A stretch of DNA of 64,000 nucleotides from Glaciecola sp048820975 (GCF_048820975.1 NZ_JBMEUF010000003.1:248001-312000), one strand, 5' to 3'; shown: positions 1-8,292, numbered from the stretch's first letter. Program-made: numbers and translations. The notes: generated from the letters alone by a model not told the origin.

Positions 1-26
1 GCGAACAGAAAAAGGAGGTTGAATAA
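1..26 (+). CDS. 3' tail of an upstream gene, cut by the window start
   Basis: Only the last few codons could be present. Two of the three frames reach a stop here: TGA at 20-22 or TAA at 24-26, the latter overlapping the A of the next ATG. GldF-type permease genes usually follow a gene for an ABC ATPase, so this is probably the end of that ATPase gene, but nothing in these bases identifies it. The stretch also holds the strong GGAGG ribosome binding site at 14-18 for the permease. Confidence 0.35.
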
Positions 27-766
27 TGTTTTCAAGTCCAAGCGTGATTATCTTTAAGCGGGAATTTGCGAGCTTTTTTGCCACACCGGTTGCTTACATT
101 TTTATTGCAATATTCTTAGTTTTATCAAGCGTATTTACCTTTATGTTTGGCGGCTTCTATGAACAGGGACAAGCCGACTTACTCAGTTTTTTCAATTTTC
201 ATCCTTGGCTATACTTGTTCTTAGTACCCGCTATTGCTATGCGCTCGTGGTCAGAAGAGCGCAAAAGTGGCAGTATAGAACTGCTCATGACACTGCCTTT
301 TACTACCATGCAAATCATGTTGGGTAAATTTTTTGCCGCGTGGGCTATTTTGGCCTTGTGCCTAACCTTAACCTTTCCTCTTTGGATAATATTGAATTAT
401 TTAGGCGAGCCTGACAACGGCATTGTGCTTGCGGCTTACCTTGGAAGCTGGCTCATGTCGGGAGCGTATTTAGCGGTAGGTGTGTGTATGTCGGCTACTA
501 CGCGAAATCAGGTGGTGGCCTTTATTCTTGCAGTAGTGGTGTGCTTCTTTTTAGTACTGGCCGGTTCACCGCTTGTGATTGATTTGTTTAAGTTGTGGGC
601 ACCTAACATGGTAGTCGATACCGTTGCCGCTTTTAGCTTTTTGAGTCATTTTCAAAATATGGCAAAAGGTGTAATAGCCTTAAATGATGTTGTGTTTTAT
701 ATATTGAGTATTACCGTTTGGCTGTACGCAGGATATGTAGTTATTGAACAGAAAAAGGCGGACTAA
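26..766 (+). CDS. ABC-2 type exporter permease, GldF-like
   Basis: This 246-residue integral membrane protein has about six hydrophobic segments, beginning near residues 17-37 and ending near 225-240. A motif around RSWSEERKSGSIELLMTLP (about 73-91) is typical of ABC-2 permeases of the GldF group, in which the cytoplasmic loop contacts the ATPase. It would form the membrane channel of an exporter whose ATPase lies upstream of the window. The start follows a strong GGAGG site seven bases upstream. The next gene begins two bases after its stop, so the two are almost certainly cotranscribed. The substrate is unknown. The GldF name comes from Bacteroidetes gliding motility, but homologues occur in non-gliding bacteria, so gliding should not be inferred. 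Confidence 0.85.
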   Translation: MFSSPSVIIFKREFASFFATPVAYIFIAIFLVLSSVFTFMFGGFYEQGQADLLSFFNFHPWLYLFLVPAIAMRSWSEERKSGSIELLMTLPFTTMQIMLGKFFAAWAILALCLTLTFPLWIILNYLGEPDNGIVLAAYLGSWLMSGAYLAVGVCMSATTRNQVVAFILAVVVCFFLVLAGSPLVIDLFKLWAPNMVVDTVAAFSFLSHFQNMAKGVIALNDVVFYILSITVWLYAGYVVIEQKKAD

Positions 767-768
767 AA

Positions 769-2592
769 ATGAAAAAAACGTTTTCACAAGTTCTGTTTTA
801 TTTATTGTTAGCGGCAGTTTTCTTTACTGCAGTTTTAATTAGCCAATTGTTTTTACGTGGCTTTAGCCTTGATTTAACTGACGATAAAATTTATTCATTG
901 TCACCGGGAAGCGTATCTATTGTTGAAGACATAGAAGAGCCGATTAACCTTTACTTTTTCTTTTCTGATACTAATTCCAAAGGCCTTACGGCGATACGTG
1001 ATTACGCCAATAGAGTCGAAACCATTTTGCGCAAATACCAAGCCTTAAGTAATGGTAAAATCAATTTAGAAGTAATTGACCCCGTTCCTTTTTCAGAGGC
1101 TGAAGATAGAGCCGCATCATTTGGTTTAACAGCCGCCGGTGGAGCAGGGGGGGCAAATGATGCCGTGTACTTTGGCTTAGCGGGCACCAACTCACTTGAT
1201 GATGGGATGATTATTGGTTTTTTTGACCCGCAAAAAGAGTCATTTTTAGAATATGACATTAGCAAGCTGATATACCAATTAAGTGAACCAGAACCCATAC
1301 ACTTGGCGCTAGTCACCGATTTGCAGGTAGCTGGCGGCCCTAATCCTATGACCATGCAAAACTCCCCACCAACGGTTATGTACCAACAAATGGAGCAGTT
1401 TTTTGATGTGAGCTTGTTAAGTGGGTCAAATGAAGAATTGCCAAGTGATACTGAGTTGTTAGTCATATTGCATCCACAAAATATAAGCCCAAGCTTAATC
1501 AATAGTATTGATCAATTTATGATGAAAGGTGGTAAGGCAATCGTGTTTGTTGACCCGCATTATGAATCTGAATTGATGGCACAACGAGGAGCCGTGGGAG
1601 CAAATAGTTCGAGTTTAGATTTACTTGAACACTATGGTGTTGCTGTAAACACCAATGAAGTGGTGCTTGATAGCATGGCCGGACTGGAAGTTAGAGGGGC
1701 GCAAGGCAATGTGATTAGGCATTTGGGATTCTTAGGTTTAGGCCGCGAAAATATCAATCAATCAGATATAACTACTGCTGATTTAGATAGTATCAATGGC
1801 GCGTCATTTGGTTCGATAAAAGTAGTGCCCGGAAGCCCTATTAGATTCAATCCATTGTTACAATCAACTAAGAATACGTCCTTAATGGAAGCAAGTGCCT
1901 ACGCAAATATAAACAATCCAGAAGAACTGGGCGTAGCATTTAAAAATGCGCAAACACAACATACTTTGGCCGCTCGTATAACGGGCCGAGCGCAAAGTAT
2001 AATAAGTCAAGAGCAGGCTGCTTTAATGCCTGATTTTACAGAGCAAACAAGCAAGCTTAACCTAGTGGTTGTGGCCGATGCAGATATCACCGCTGACCGT
2101 TTTTGGGTTCAACAAAGTAGTTTCTTCGGGCAAGCGATGTTTTCTCCCTTTGCTAACAATGGTGATTTAGTGATTAACGTGCTTGAAAACTTAGGCGGCA
2201 GTGAAGGCTTAATAGGCGTAAGAAGCCGCGGCACATTTTTACGTCCCTTTACCCGTGTAGAAGCCATTCGCAGTGTTGCCGAAGACAAATTTCGCACTCA
2301 AGAGCAACGTTTGCAGAGCGAATTAGAGCAAACTGAACAACAATTAATAGAATTACAATCGCAAAGCAATGGGATTAATTTAAGCCCTGAACAGAAACAA
2401 GCTATAGATGCTTTTACTGAGCAAAAAATTACGATTCGAAAAGCATTACGAAACGTGCAATTTCAGCTTGATAAAGACATTAACGCCTTAGGGAATACGC
2501 TTAAAATTGTTAATATTGTTGTTGCTCCATTTGTTCTGGTATTCATCTTATTTTTGATTTCAAGAGCGTTTAGAAAAACAGCAAAATCTTAA
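769..2592 (+). CDS. GldG-like ABC exporter auxiliary protein
   Basis: This 607-residue protein has one membrane segment near residues 9-31, a large extracytoplasmic region, a likely coiled coil around 505-575 rich in Gln, Glu and Leu, and a second membrane segment near 582-600. This layout and the N-terminal text (TDDKIYSLSPGS near 37-48) match the GldG or 'ABC-type uncharacterised transport system' family that accompanies GldF permeases. The two anchors suggest a periplasmic loop tied to the membrane at both ends. It starts two bases after the permease stop. Its biochemical role is not established in the family; involvement in exporter assembly or in binding a periplasmic substrate is inference. 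Confidence 0.8.
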   Translation: MKKTFSQVLFYLLLAAVFFTAVLISQLFLRGFSLDLTDDKIYSLSPGSVSIVEDIEEPINLYFFFSDTNSKGLTAIRDYANRVETILRKYQALSNGKINLEVIDPVPFSEAEDRAASFGLTAAGGAGGANDAVYFGLAGTNSLDDGMIIGFFDPQKESFLEYDISKLIYQLSEPEPIHLALVTDLQVAGGPNPMTMQNSPPTVMYQQMEQFFDVSLLSGSNEELPSDTELLVILHPQNISPSLINSIDQFMMKGGKAIVFVDPHYESELMAQRGAVGANSSSLDLLEHYGVAVNTNEVVLDSMAGLEVRGAQGNVIRHLGFLGLGRENINQSDITTADLDSINGASFGSIKVVPGSPIRFNPLLQSTKNTSLMEASAYANINNPEELGVAFKNAQTQHTLAARITGRAQSIISQEQAALMPDFTEQTSKLNLVVVADADITADRFWVQQSSFFGQAMFSPFANNGDLVINVLENLGGSEGLIGVRSRGTFLRPFTRVEAIRSVAEDKFRTQEQRLQSELEQTEQQLIELQSQSNGINLSPEQKQAIDAFTEQKITIRKALRNVQFQLDKDINALGNTLKIVNIVVAPFVLVFILFLISRAFRKTAKS

Positions 2593-2641
2593 ATATTGTA
2601 AATATACCTAAGGCAAAATTGATTAATATAAGGAAAGCAGC

Positions 2642-3610
2642 ATGCAACGTCAGTTTACACTAATGATTATCTTATTGCTGGTATTAGGCACTGCTGGCGC
2701 TTTAATGTTCAGTGATTTTAAACAGAGCAAACGAAGCAACGCATTTATCAAGCAGCCGCTATTAGCTTCCTTGGATGAAGGGTTTACGCGCGGTAAACAA
2801 TTTGAACCTATTTCAGTGCGCATTATAAATCAAGATCAAACAATACTAGATGCGACAGAACAAGACGGTAAATGGTTTACCAAGCATCTTGATGCAAGCC
2901 AAACTTACCCCTTAAATGACGTTGACCTGATTGCTTTGTTGCGCAAGTTAGCACAAGCAAATATTGTAGAATATAAAAGCAATAAAGCTAAGCATCATAA
3001 TATCTTAGGGCTAGAAGCGGCATCAGCAAATAATCCAAATACCTTTGCCGTGAGTGTATTAACGAAAAACGGTAACACAGTGGATTTGTTAGTGGGTAAT
3101 GCTTCATCAGTTCAGCAAGGCCAATACGTAAGATTTGCGGGGCAAAACCAAATGTTTTTAATAGATACACTATTGCCAATGCCCAGCCACCACACAACTT
3201 GGTTAGCACCAGATCTTTTAAATATTGACATACGTAAGGTTGCAAGTATTGAAAACATCGCTGTTAATGAAAGGGCAGTTGCGCCTGAACTAAGCGCAAA
3301 CCAAAGTGTAAAACAAGACGTATCTTATATTGAAGCTGTTAACGCTATGCACTTTACTGATATTAGCGTGTTTGATGCGCAAAAGTGGGCACTTCTACAA
3401 AACATAACAACACTAAGTATTATGTTGCGCAATGGCGAAATAATAAAGGTAAGTTTAGCTAATTCTGAAGCTGAGACTTACCTTCACGTTGAAAGTGACG
3501 AGGAATATGCTCATTTACAACATTGGATGTTTACTATCCCTGATTATCAAATAGAAGTATTTGTACAAAGCACTGATGTACCTGAAGAACTAAGTGAAAC
3601 AGAACAATAG
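2642..3610 (+). CDS. DUF4340 domain protein, membrane anchored
   Basis: This 322-residue protein has an N-terminal hydrophobic segment (about residues 5-24) that is a signal anchor, followed by a soluble, probably periplasmic, beta-rich region. The repeated pattern of 'W...' and 'L.G......G.YVR' elements (for example about 148-162) fits DUF4340, a domain that usually sits beside GldF/GldG genes. It starts 49 bases after the GldG-like gene behind an AAGGAAA ribosome binding site, so it is probably the last gene of that operon. Function is unknown; the recurring linkage suggests it is the third component of the same exporter. Its stop codon lies inside an inverted repeat shared with the convergent gene. 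Confidence 0.75.
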   Translation: MQRQFTLMIILLLVLGTAGALMFSDFKQSKRSNAFIKQPLLASLDEGFTRGKQFEPISVRIINQDQTILDATEQDGKWFTKHLDASQTYPLNDVDLIALLRKLAQANIVEYKSNKAKHHNILGLEAASANNPNTFAVSVLTKNGNTVDLLVGNASSVQQGQYVRFAGQNQMFLIDTLLPMPSHHTTWLAPDLLNIDIRKVASIENIAVNERAVAPELSANQSVKQDVSYIEAVNAMHFTDISVFDAQKWALLQNITTLSIMLRNGEIIKVSLANSEAETYLHVESDEEYAHLQHWMFTIPDYQIEVFVQSTDVPEELSETEQ

Positions 3611-3633
3611 CGACGCAATGTTTGCTATTGTTC
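3602..3633. repeat. Perfect 10-bp inverted repeat over two convergent stop codons
   Basis: GAACAATAGC at 3602-3611 and GCTATTGTTC at 3624-3633 are exact reverse complements with a 12-base loop. Each arm contains the last codons and stop of one convergent gene, so both proteins end in Glu-Gln followed by TAG. An RNA hairpin could end or protect both transcripts, but neither side has a run of Ts, so it is not a standard intrinsic terminator. Confidence 0.7.
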
Positions 3634-4170
3634 CTGTAACTTTTTCACTAAGTAAGGCGTGAAAAAATCACGGCCTAAACTGCTTGCATGATCTATATTG
3701 CGTAGGGGGATGTCGTCAGGGTTATCCACAAATTGCAGCGCTAGGGTGATGCTCGCCTCTCGGATAAGGTGAAATATGGGTACAATAGAACGATTAGTAA
3801 AGTGACTTGTACTGTCTGCCGGCTCTCCCTCAAATTGATATTCTGGATGAAAACTCGCAAGTTGATATGTTCCCGTATAGCCAAGGTCTTCAAGTAAAGA
3901 GTTTGCCATATCAAGCACATCAAGGTAATCATCGAATTTGTACAAGGCTTGGCTGCAGGCTATGAGCGTGGTTTCAGTACTGGCGTTGTCATCCAGAAAC
4001 TTACATTCCTGCGCAATAGTTTCAAGAATATCTGCAATTTTTTTGCTGGTGCAAATATGTAGCTTAATACTGCCTTTTTCACGCGGAACTTTAGCAAAGG
4101 GGCAGAACTGCTCGCCAATAATGACGTTATCTACCCAATCCCAAATACGCGTTTCAAGTTGCACTTCCAT
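3625..4170 (-). CDS. DUF1415 family protein
   Basis: This 181-residue soluble protein has no signal peptide or membrane segment. The N-terminal pattern W.D..I....CPFA (near 11-26) and the later histidine-containing SFHPEYQFEG segment (about 104-113) are hallmarks of DUF1415, a family common in gammaproteobacteria with no assigned activity. Its ATG overlaps the TAA of folD by one base, so the two are translationally coupled and presumably cotranscribed. Conserved Cys, His and Glu residues could bind a metal, but that is speculation. Confidence 0.8.
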   Translation of the reverse strand: MEVQLETRIWDWVDNVIIGEQFCPFAKVPREKGSIKLHICTSKKIADILETIAQECKFLDDNASTETTLIACSQALYKFDDYLDVLDMANSLLEDLGYTGTYQLASFHPEYQFEGEPADSTSHFTNRSIVPIFHLIREASITLALQFVDNPDDIPLRNIDHASSLGRDFFTPYLVKKLQEQ

Positions 4171-5036
4171 TACGATGGGCGCTTACTGTGATATTGCACG
4201 TAAGATTCTAAAGTGTTTTCAATTAAACTGGCCACCGTCATTGGGCCTACGCCACCGGGTACAGGTGTTATCCAATCAGCGCGTTCGCTAGCAGTTTCAA
4301 ATTCAACATCGCCGGTTAAACTACCATCTTCTAAGCGATTAATACCCACATCTATCACAATTGCGCCTGGTTTTATCCAGTCGCCAGGAATGAAGTTAGG
4401 CTTACCTACTGCAACCACAAGCAGTTCAGCACGTTCAACATGGCTTTTTAAATCTTTACTAAATTTATGACAAGTAGTCACGGTGCAGCCGGCTAATAAT
4501 AGCTCTAGACCCATAGGACGGCCCACAATGTTTGATGCACCTACTATTACCGCATCTAAGCCTTTTATAGGGCGTTTCGTTGCGTTAATCATTGTCATTA
4601 TACCCTTGGGGGTACAAGGTCGAAGCGCTGGCATGCGCTGAGCTAGCCTACCAATATTGTAAGGGTGAAACCCATCTACATCTTTTTGTGGATGAATACG
4701 CTCAAGTACTTCCTCTGCGTTCAAGCCAGCAGGCAAGGGAAGTTGCACCAAAATACCATCAAGTTCATCATCATTATTGAGTTGGTCAACCAAAGCGAGC
4801 AATTCAGCTTGGCTTGTATTAGCCGGTAAGGTGAATTCTTTTGAAACCAGACCTACTTCAGCGCAAGCTTTGGTTTTATTGGCTACATATACTTGCGATG
4901 CTGCATTACTGCCGACCAATACTACCGCCAAGCCAGGCATTCTTTTATTGGCTTCTTTTAGGGTATCAATGTGAGAAGCCACGGTACTGCGAACTTGTTT
5001 TGCTATTTTTTTGCCATCTATGAGTTGAGCTGTCAT
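4170..5036 (-). CDS. folD: Bifunctional methylenetetrahydrofolate dehydrogenase/cyclohydrolase FolD
   Basis: FolD interconverts 5,10-methylene-THF and 10-formyl-THF using NADP and water, supplying one-carbon units for purines and formyl-Met-tRNA. The 288-residue length is normal. Tyr50 and Lys54 in YVANK are the cyclohydrolase pair, the substrate loop VQLPLP follows near 97-102, and GASNIVGRP (about 165-173) starts the dinucleotide-binding fold. The C-terminal PVPGGVGPMT signature is intact. It lies upstream of the tRNA cluster, transcribed away from it, and is coupled to the DUF1415 gene. The one-carbon partner glyA is far away, at 61.6 kb. Confidence 0.97.
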   Translation of the reverse strand: MTAQLIDGKKIAKQVRSTVASHIDTLKEANKRMPGLAVVLVGSNAASQVYVANKTKACAEVGLVSKEFTLPANTSQAELLALVDQLNNDDELDGILVQLPLPAGLNAEEVLERIHPQKDVDGFHPYNIGRLAQRMPALRPCTPKGIMTMINATKRPIKGLDAVIVGASNIVGRPMGLELLLAGCTVTTCHKFSKDLKSHVERAELLVVAVGKPNFIPGDWIKPGAIVIDVGINRLEDGSLTGDVEFETASERADWITPVPGGVGPMTVASLIENTLESYVQYHSKRPS

Positions 5037-5204
5037 ATTTTTGAGAACACTGGGATAAGATGCGTGTATTGTAGCAAAGTTGTTTTTGTAATTGCAGAAA
5101 AAACATTTTTGTTAAAGAATATGAGTAATGCAGCGTAATTCGCTTTGTGTTTGTGCGCTTTTTATACACTCAATAAAAAAAGCGTGCTTAGGGGTAAAAA
5201 GTGT

Positions 5205-5233
5205 TTGACGAAAATGGGTCTAGTCGGTAACAT
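5205..5233 (+). promoter_or_regulatory. Stable-RNA-type sigma-70 promoter P1 of the tRNA cluster
   Basis: TTGACG at 5205-5210 is followed after 17 bases by TAACAT at 5228-5233, then by a GC-rich discriminator GCGCCCCCC just before the expected start site. A GC-rich discriminator is the known feature of stringently controlled rRNA and tRNA promoters. It lies 45 bases upstream of the first tRNA-Pro. Confidence 0.75.
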
Positions 5234-5277
5234 GCGCCCCCCGTAAACAATAGCATTAACGCTCGTTGTTTATATGT

Positions 5278-5354
5278 CGGTGAGTGGCGCAGCTTGGTAG
5301 CGCACTTGGTTTGGGTCCAAGGGGTCGTAGGTTCGAATCCTATCTCACCGACCA
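5278..5354 (+). tRNA. tRNA-Pro (anticodon TGG), first copy
   Basis: The 77-base gene folds as a standard cloverleaf. The acceptor stem pairs CGGTGAG with CTCACCG, the anticodon stem CTTGG/CCAAG encloses a TTTGGGT loop with anticodon TGG, the T arm contains GGTTCGAATCC, and CCA is encoded. It is identical base for base to the gene at 5813-5889. It is the first member of the cluster, directly behind promoter P1. Confidence 0.98.
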
Positions 5355-5380
5355 CTTTTTTAGCGCAGTGTATTTATTGT

Positions 5381-5457
5381 GCGTCCGTAGCTCAGCTGGA
5401 TAGAGCACCCGCCTTCTAAGCGGGTGGTCGCAGGTTCGAATCCTGCCGGACGCGCCA
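5381..5457 (+). tRNA. tRNA-Arg (anticodon TCT)
   Basis: This is a 77-base cloverleaf with acceptor GCGTCCG/CGGACGC, anticodon stem CCCGC/GCGGG around CTTCTAA (anticodon TCT, reading AGA and AGG), T arm GGTTCGAATCC and encoded CCA. It lies 26 bases after tRNA-Pro. The position before tRNA-His matches argX in the E. coli argX-hisR-leuT-proM operon, although the anticodon here is TCT. Confidence 0.97.
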
Positions 5458-5510
5458 TTAACTAAATTTACTGATTGCTGCAATTTTAGCCTTTTAGATG
5501 GCATTAATTG

Positions 5511-5538
5511 TTGACGTCATAATATTTAAATGTACAAT
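5511..5538 (+). promoter_or_regulatory. Internal stable-RNA-type promoter P2 before tRNA-His
   Basis: TTGACG at 5511-5516 is followed after 16 bases by TACAAT at 5533-5538, then by the GC-rich discriminator GCGCGGC. It sits in the 145-base gap between tRNA-Arg and tRNA-His. It would drive the His-Leu-Pro part of the cluster separately from P1, with the same stringent signature. Confidence 0.75.
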
Positions 5539-5602
5539 GCGCGGCTGTTGGCAATAGGCGGTATAATTGTTAGCACTAAGTTGTAAAGAAAGGTAGTACA
5601 GT

Positions 5603-5679
5603 GGTGGGCGTAGCTCAGTTGGTAGAGCCCCGGATTGTGATTCCGGTTGTCGTGGGTTCAAGTCCCATCGTCCACCCCA
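5603..5679 (+). tRNA. hisR: tRNA-His (anticodon GTG)
   Basis: The gene includes the extra 5' G (position -1, base 5603) that pairs with discriminator C73, the identity element for histidyl-tRNA synthetase. The acceptor is GTGGGCG/CGTCCAC with one wobble pair, the anticodon is GTG in loop TTGTGAT, and CCA is encoded. It is placed as hisR in E. coli, before tRNA-Leu. Confidence 0.97.
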
Positions 5680-5715
5680 TTTCTTCCCTATTTATTACTT
5701 GCACATATCTCTTTC

Positions 5716-5800
5716 GCGGGAGTGGTGGAATTGGTAGACACGCTGGATTTAGGTTCCAGTGCTTCACGGCGTGAGAGTTCAAGTCTCTCCTTCCGCACCA
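5716..5800 (+). tRNA. leuT: tRNA-Leu (anticodon TAG)
   Basis: This is an 85-base class II tRNA with a long variable arm. The acceptor GCGGGAG pairs with CTTCCGC (one wobble pair), the anticodon stem CTGGA/TCCAG encloses TTTAGGT (anticodon TAG, reading CUN), and CCA is encoded. It follows tRNA-His by 36 bases. In E. coli the gene at this place, leuT, has anticodon CAG, so the symbol is positional. Confidence 0.95.
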
Positions 5801-5812
5801 TTAAAAAATATT

Positions 5813-5889
5813 CGGTGAGTGGCGCAGCTTGGTAGCGCACTTGGTTTGGGTCCAAGGGGTCGTAGGTTCGAATCCTATCTCACCGACCA
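5813..5889 (+). tRNA. proM: tRNA-Pro (anticodon TGG), second copy
   Basis: It is identical over all 77 bases to the tRNA-Pro at 5278-5354. It follows tRNA-Leu by 12 bases, the position of proM in E. coli, and probably shares the P2 transcript. A T-rich stretch follows the CCA, but there is no obvious hairpin other than the tRNA itself. Confidence 0.98.
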
Positions 5890-5977
5890 TTTTTTAATTT
5901 AGTTTCTCTTTTCGCTCAAAAAATCCTCATTAAATTCAAATTTCGTTGTTTTTTTCGTTTAAAAGCAAATGAATCTC

Positions 5978-6006
5978 TCGACTCTATTGTTTACTCTCTG
6001 TATAAT
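5978..6006 (+). promoter_or_regulatory. Probable sigma-70 promoter for tig
   Basis: A perfect TATAAT at 6001-6006 has TCGACT at 5978-5983, four of six matches to the -35 consensus, at 17 bases. The tig start is 126 bases further on, leaving a leader of roughly 115 bases in which I recognise no conserved structure. Confidence 0.55.
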
Positions 6007-6131
6007 CTGGCGTCCTTTTTTAAACTCATGCACCTATTTAGTTGTTTGGGTGCCACCCATGTCAGTGAACAGCATGCTACTGACGTGATAGATTTTACAA
6101 CGCGCAATTGGCGCATAGTTGAGGTAGAAAA

Positions 6132-7436
6132 ATGCAAGTTTCAGTCGAGACGACTCAAGGGTTAGAACGCCGTCTTACTATTACCGTTCCTGCGGCATCT
6201 GTAGATACAGCAGTTAAGTCACGTTTACAACAATTAGCAAAAACACAACGTATAAACGGTTTTCGTCCGGGTAAAGTACCTGTAAAAGTGATACAAAAGC
6301 GTTTTGGTGCAGCTGTACGTCAAGAAGTTTCTGGCGAAGTTATGCAACAGCATTTTTATCAAGCCATTATGCAAGAGAAAATCAATCCTGCTGGCATGCC
6401 TAACTTTGAACTTACTAAAGATAAAGACGGCGAAGATTTAGAATTTGCTGCTACTTTTGAAGTTTACCCAGAAGTTAAAGTAAACGGCTTAGACAAGCTT
6501 GAAGTGGAAAAAACTGTTGTAAATATCGCTGATAAAGACCTTAGCGAAATGATGAAAACCCTTCAAAAGCAACACGCTACATATAAAGAGTGTAAGCGTA
6601 AAGCGAAGAAAGGCGACAAGCTTACTATCAACTTTGTTGGATCAATTGACGGCGAAGAATTTGAAGGCGGAAAAGCTGATGACTTCCCACTAGAATTAGG
6701 CAAGAGCCAAATGATTCCTGGTTTTGAAGAGCCATTAGTAGGCGCTAAAACAGGTGATGAAGTTGTTGCTGAAGTAACCTTCCCTGAAGATTATCATGCT
6801 GAAGCATTAAAAGGTAAAGCGGCTTCATTCGCGATTACCGTAACTAAAGTTGAAGGCTTGAACCTACCTAAAGTAGATGACGAATTTGCTGAATTGTTTG
6901 GTGTTAAAGAAGGCGGTTTAGACGCACTTAAAGAAGAAGTGAAGAAAAACATGCAGCGCGAACTAGACCAAACGCTGAAAACTAAAGTAAAAGAGTCTGT
7001 TATTGAAGCCTTATTGGCCGATAACAAAGTAGACGTGCCAAAAGCACTTCTAGATCAAGAAGTAGAAGCCCTACGCGAACAAGCTAAACAGCGTTTTGCA
7101 CAGCAAGGTAATGGTCAAAACTTACCAGAGCTACCAGCTGACATGTTCACTGAAAATGCTAAGCGTCGTGTTTCTGTAGGTTTGTTAATTGGTGAAATCA
7201 TCAAAGAGAACAAAATTGAAGTAGACAGTGAGCGTGTTGATGCACTTATTGAAACTACTGCTTCTGCTTACGAAGATCCAAGCGAAGTTATTGAATATTA
7301 CAAAAATAACCAAGAGTTATTACAACAAATTCAGAACTTAGCACTTGAAGAGCAAGCAATCGATGCCATATTAGATCAAGCGAAAGTCAAAGAAGTGGAA
7401 AAATCGTTTGATGAAGTCATGAACAAAACGGCGTAA
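6132..7436 (+). CDS. tig: Trigger factor, ribosome-associated chaperone
   Basis: Trigger factor binds ribosomal protein L23 at the exit tunnel and shields nascent chains. At 434 residues it has the usual three parts: the N-terminal ribosome-binding domain with the conserved signature GFRPGKVP (about 42-49), a central FKBP-type peptidyl-prolyl isomerase domain (about 150-245, including FVGSIDGEEFEGG), and a long helical C-terminal chaperone domain. The GAGG ribosome binding site precedes the ATG by eight bases. It opens the conserved tig-clpP-clpX-lon order and ends in a strong terminator before clpP. Confidence 0.98.
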   Translation: MQVSVETTQGLERRLTITVPAASVDTAVKSRLQQLAKTQRINGFRPGKVPVKVIQKRFGAAVRQEVSGEVMQQHFYQAIMQEKINPAGMPNFELTKDKDGEDLEFAATFEVYPEVKVNGLDKLEVEKTVVNIADKDLSEMMKTLQKQHATYKECKRKAKKGDKLTINFVGSIDGEEFEGGKADDFPLELGKSQMIPGFEEPLVGAKTGDEVVAEVTFPEDYHAEALKGKAASFAITVTKVEGLNLPKVDDEFAELFGVKEGGLDALKEEVKKNMQRELDQTLKTKVKESVIEALLADNKVDVPKALLDQEVEALREQAKQRFAQQGNGQNLPELPADMFTENAKRRVSVGLLIGEIIKENKIEVDSERVDALIETTASAYEDPSEVIEYYKNNQELLQQIQNLALEEQAIDAILDQAKVKEVEKSFDEVMNKTA

Positions 7437-7478
7437 TTTATTACGTAGTATTTGACTTGACAGGTTATCAACTGATTA

Positions 7479-7507
7479 AATGCTCGGACTATCCGGGCAT
7501 TTTTTTT
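7479..7507 (+). terminator. Intrinsic terminator after tig
   Basis: AATGCTCGGA and TCCGGGCATT form a 10-bp stem with one wobble pair and a CTA loop, followed by an uninterrupted run of Ts. It would separate tig from clpP or attenuate read-through. Confidence 0.85.
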
Positions 7508-7527
7508 AACTAAAAATAAGAGATGAA

Positions 7528-8175
7528 ATGACTAATACTATTTTCACACCAAGCAATTCTTCTGTTAGTGCACCTTCAAACGCCTTAGTGCCAATGGTTA
7601 TTGAGCAAACGGCAAGAGGGGAGCGTTCATTCGACATTTATTCACGCTTGTTGAAAGAAAACGTTATTTTCTTAGTGGGTCAAGTTGAAGATCACATGGC
7701 TAACTTAATTGTGGCCCAAATGCTTTTCTTAGAAGCAGAAAATCCAGAAAAAGATATCTTCTTGTATATTAACTCACCAGGCGGTTCCGTTACTGCAGGT
7801 ATGGCAATATACGATACAATGAATTTTATAAAGCCAGATGTTAGCACTGTATGCGTAGGCCAAGCGGCTAGTATGGGGGCATTTTTGCTATCTGCCGGCG
7901 CAAAAGGCAAACGTTATGTTTTGCCAAATGCACGTGTAATGATTCATCAACCTTTAGGTGGCTTCCAAGGCCAAGCGTCAGATTTTGAAATACACGCGAA
8001 AGAAATCCTGTCTATTAAAGAGAAGATGAATCGCTTAATGGCTGATCATACCGGTCAAAAATATGAAAAAGTTGCGCAAGATACTGACCGCGATAATTTC
8101 TTAGGTGCGCAAGATGCAGTTGACTATGGCTTAGTTGACAGTATATTGAACAGTAGAGCCGATGTAGGTAAGTAA
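7528..8175 (+). CDS. clpP: ATP-dependent Clp protease proteolytic subunit
   Basis: ClpP forms the tetradecameric serine-protease chamber served by ClpX. The 215-residue precursor is slightly longer than the E. coli form at the N terminus, where a propeptide is normally removed. The catalytic triad is visible: Ser115 in GQAASMGA, His140 in RVMIHQP and Asp189 in DTDRDN, each four positions later than in E. coli. It lies 21 bases after the tig terminator and about 120 bases before clpX, the standard gammaproteobacterial arrangement. Confidence 0.98.
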   Translation: MTNTIFTPSNSSVSAPSNALVPMVIEQTARGERSFDIYSRLLKENVIFLVGQVEDHMANLIVAQMLFLEAENPEKDIFLYINSPGGSVTAGMAIYDTMNFIKPDVSTVCVGQAASMGAFLLSAGAKGKRYVLPNARVMIHQPLGGFQGQASDFEIHAKEILSIKEKMNRLMADHTGQKYEKVAQDTDRDNFLGAQDAVDYGLVDSILNSRADVGK

Positions 8176-8292
8176 AATTTAAAGTAAACCGTTTGTATAA
8201 TGGTTACAGTAATAAGTATATAGAAATGCCAAGTAATCGCCGATGCATGTATGTTTAGGCATTGGCGAAGCTGGACAATAAAGGCAAATATT

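Noticed and set aside
1002..1502. 166-residue ORF on the minus strand inside the GldG-like gene
   Set aside because: It lies wholly within a well-supported gene, has no family text or ribosome binding site, and its composition is that of an antisense shadow.
5647..5835. 62-residue ORF across tRNA-His, tRNA-Leu and tRNA-Pro
   Set aside because: The bases are fully explained by tRNA genes, and the encoded text follows tRNA arms.
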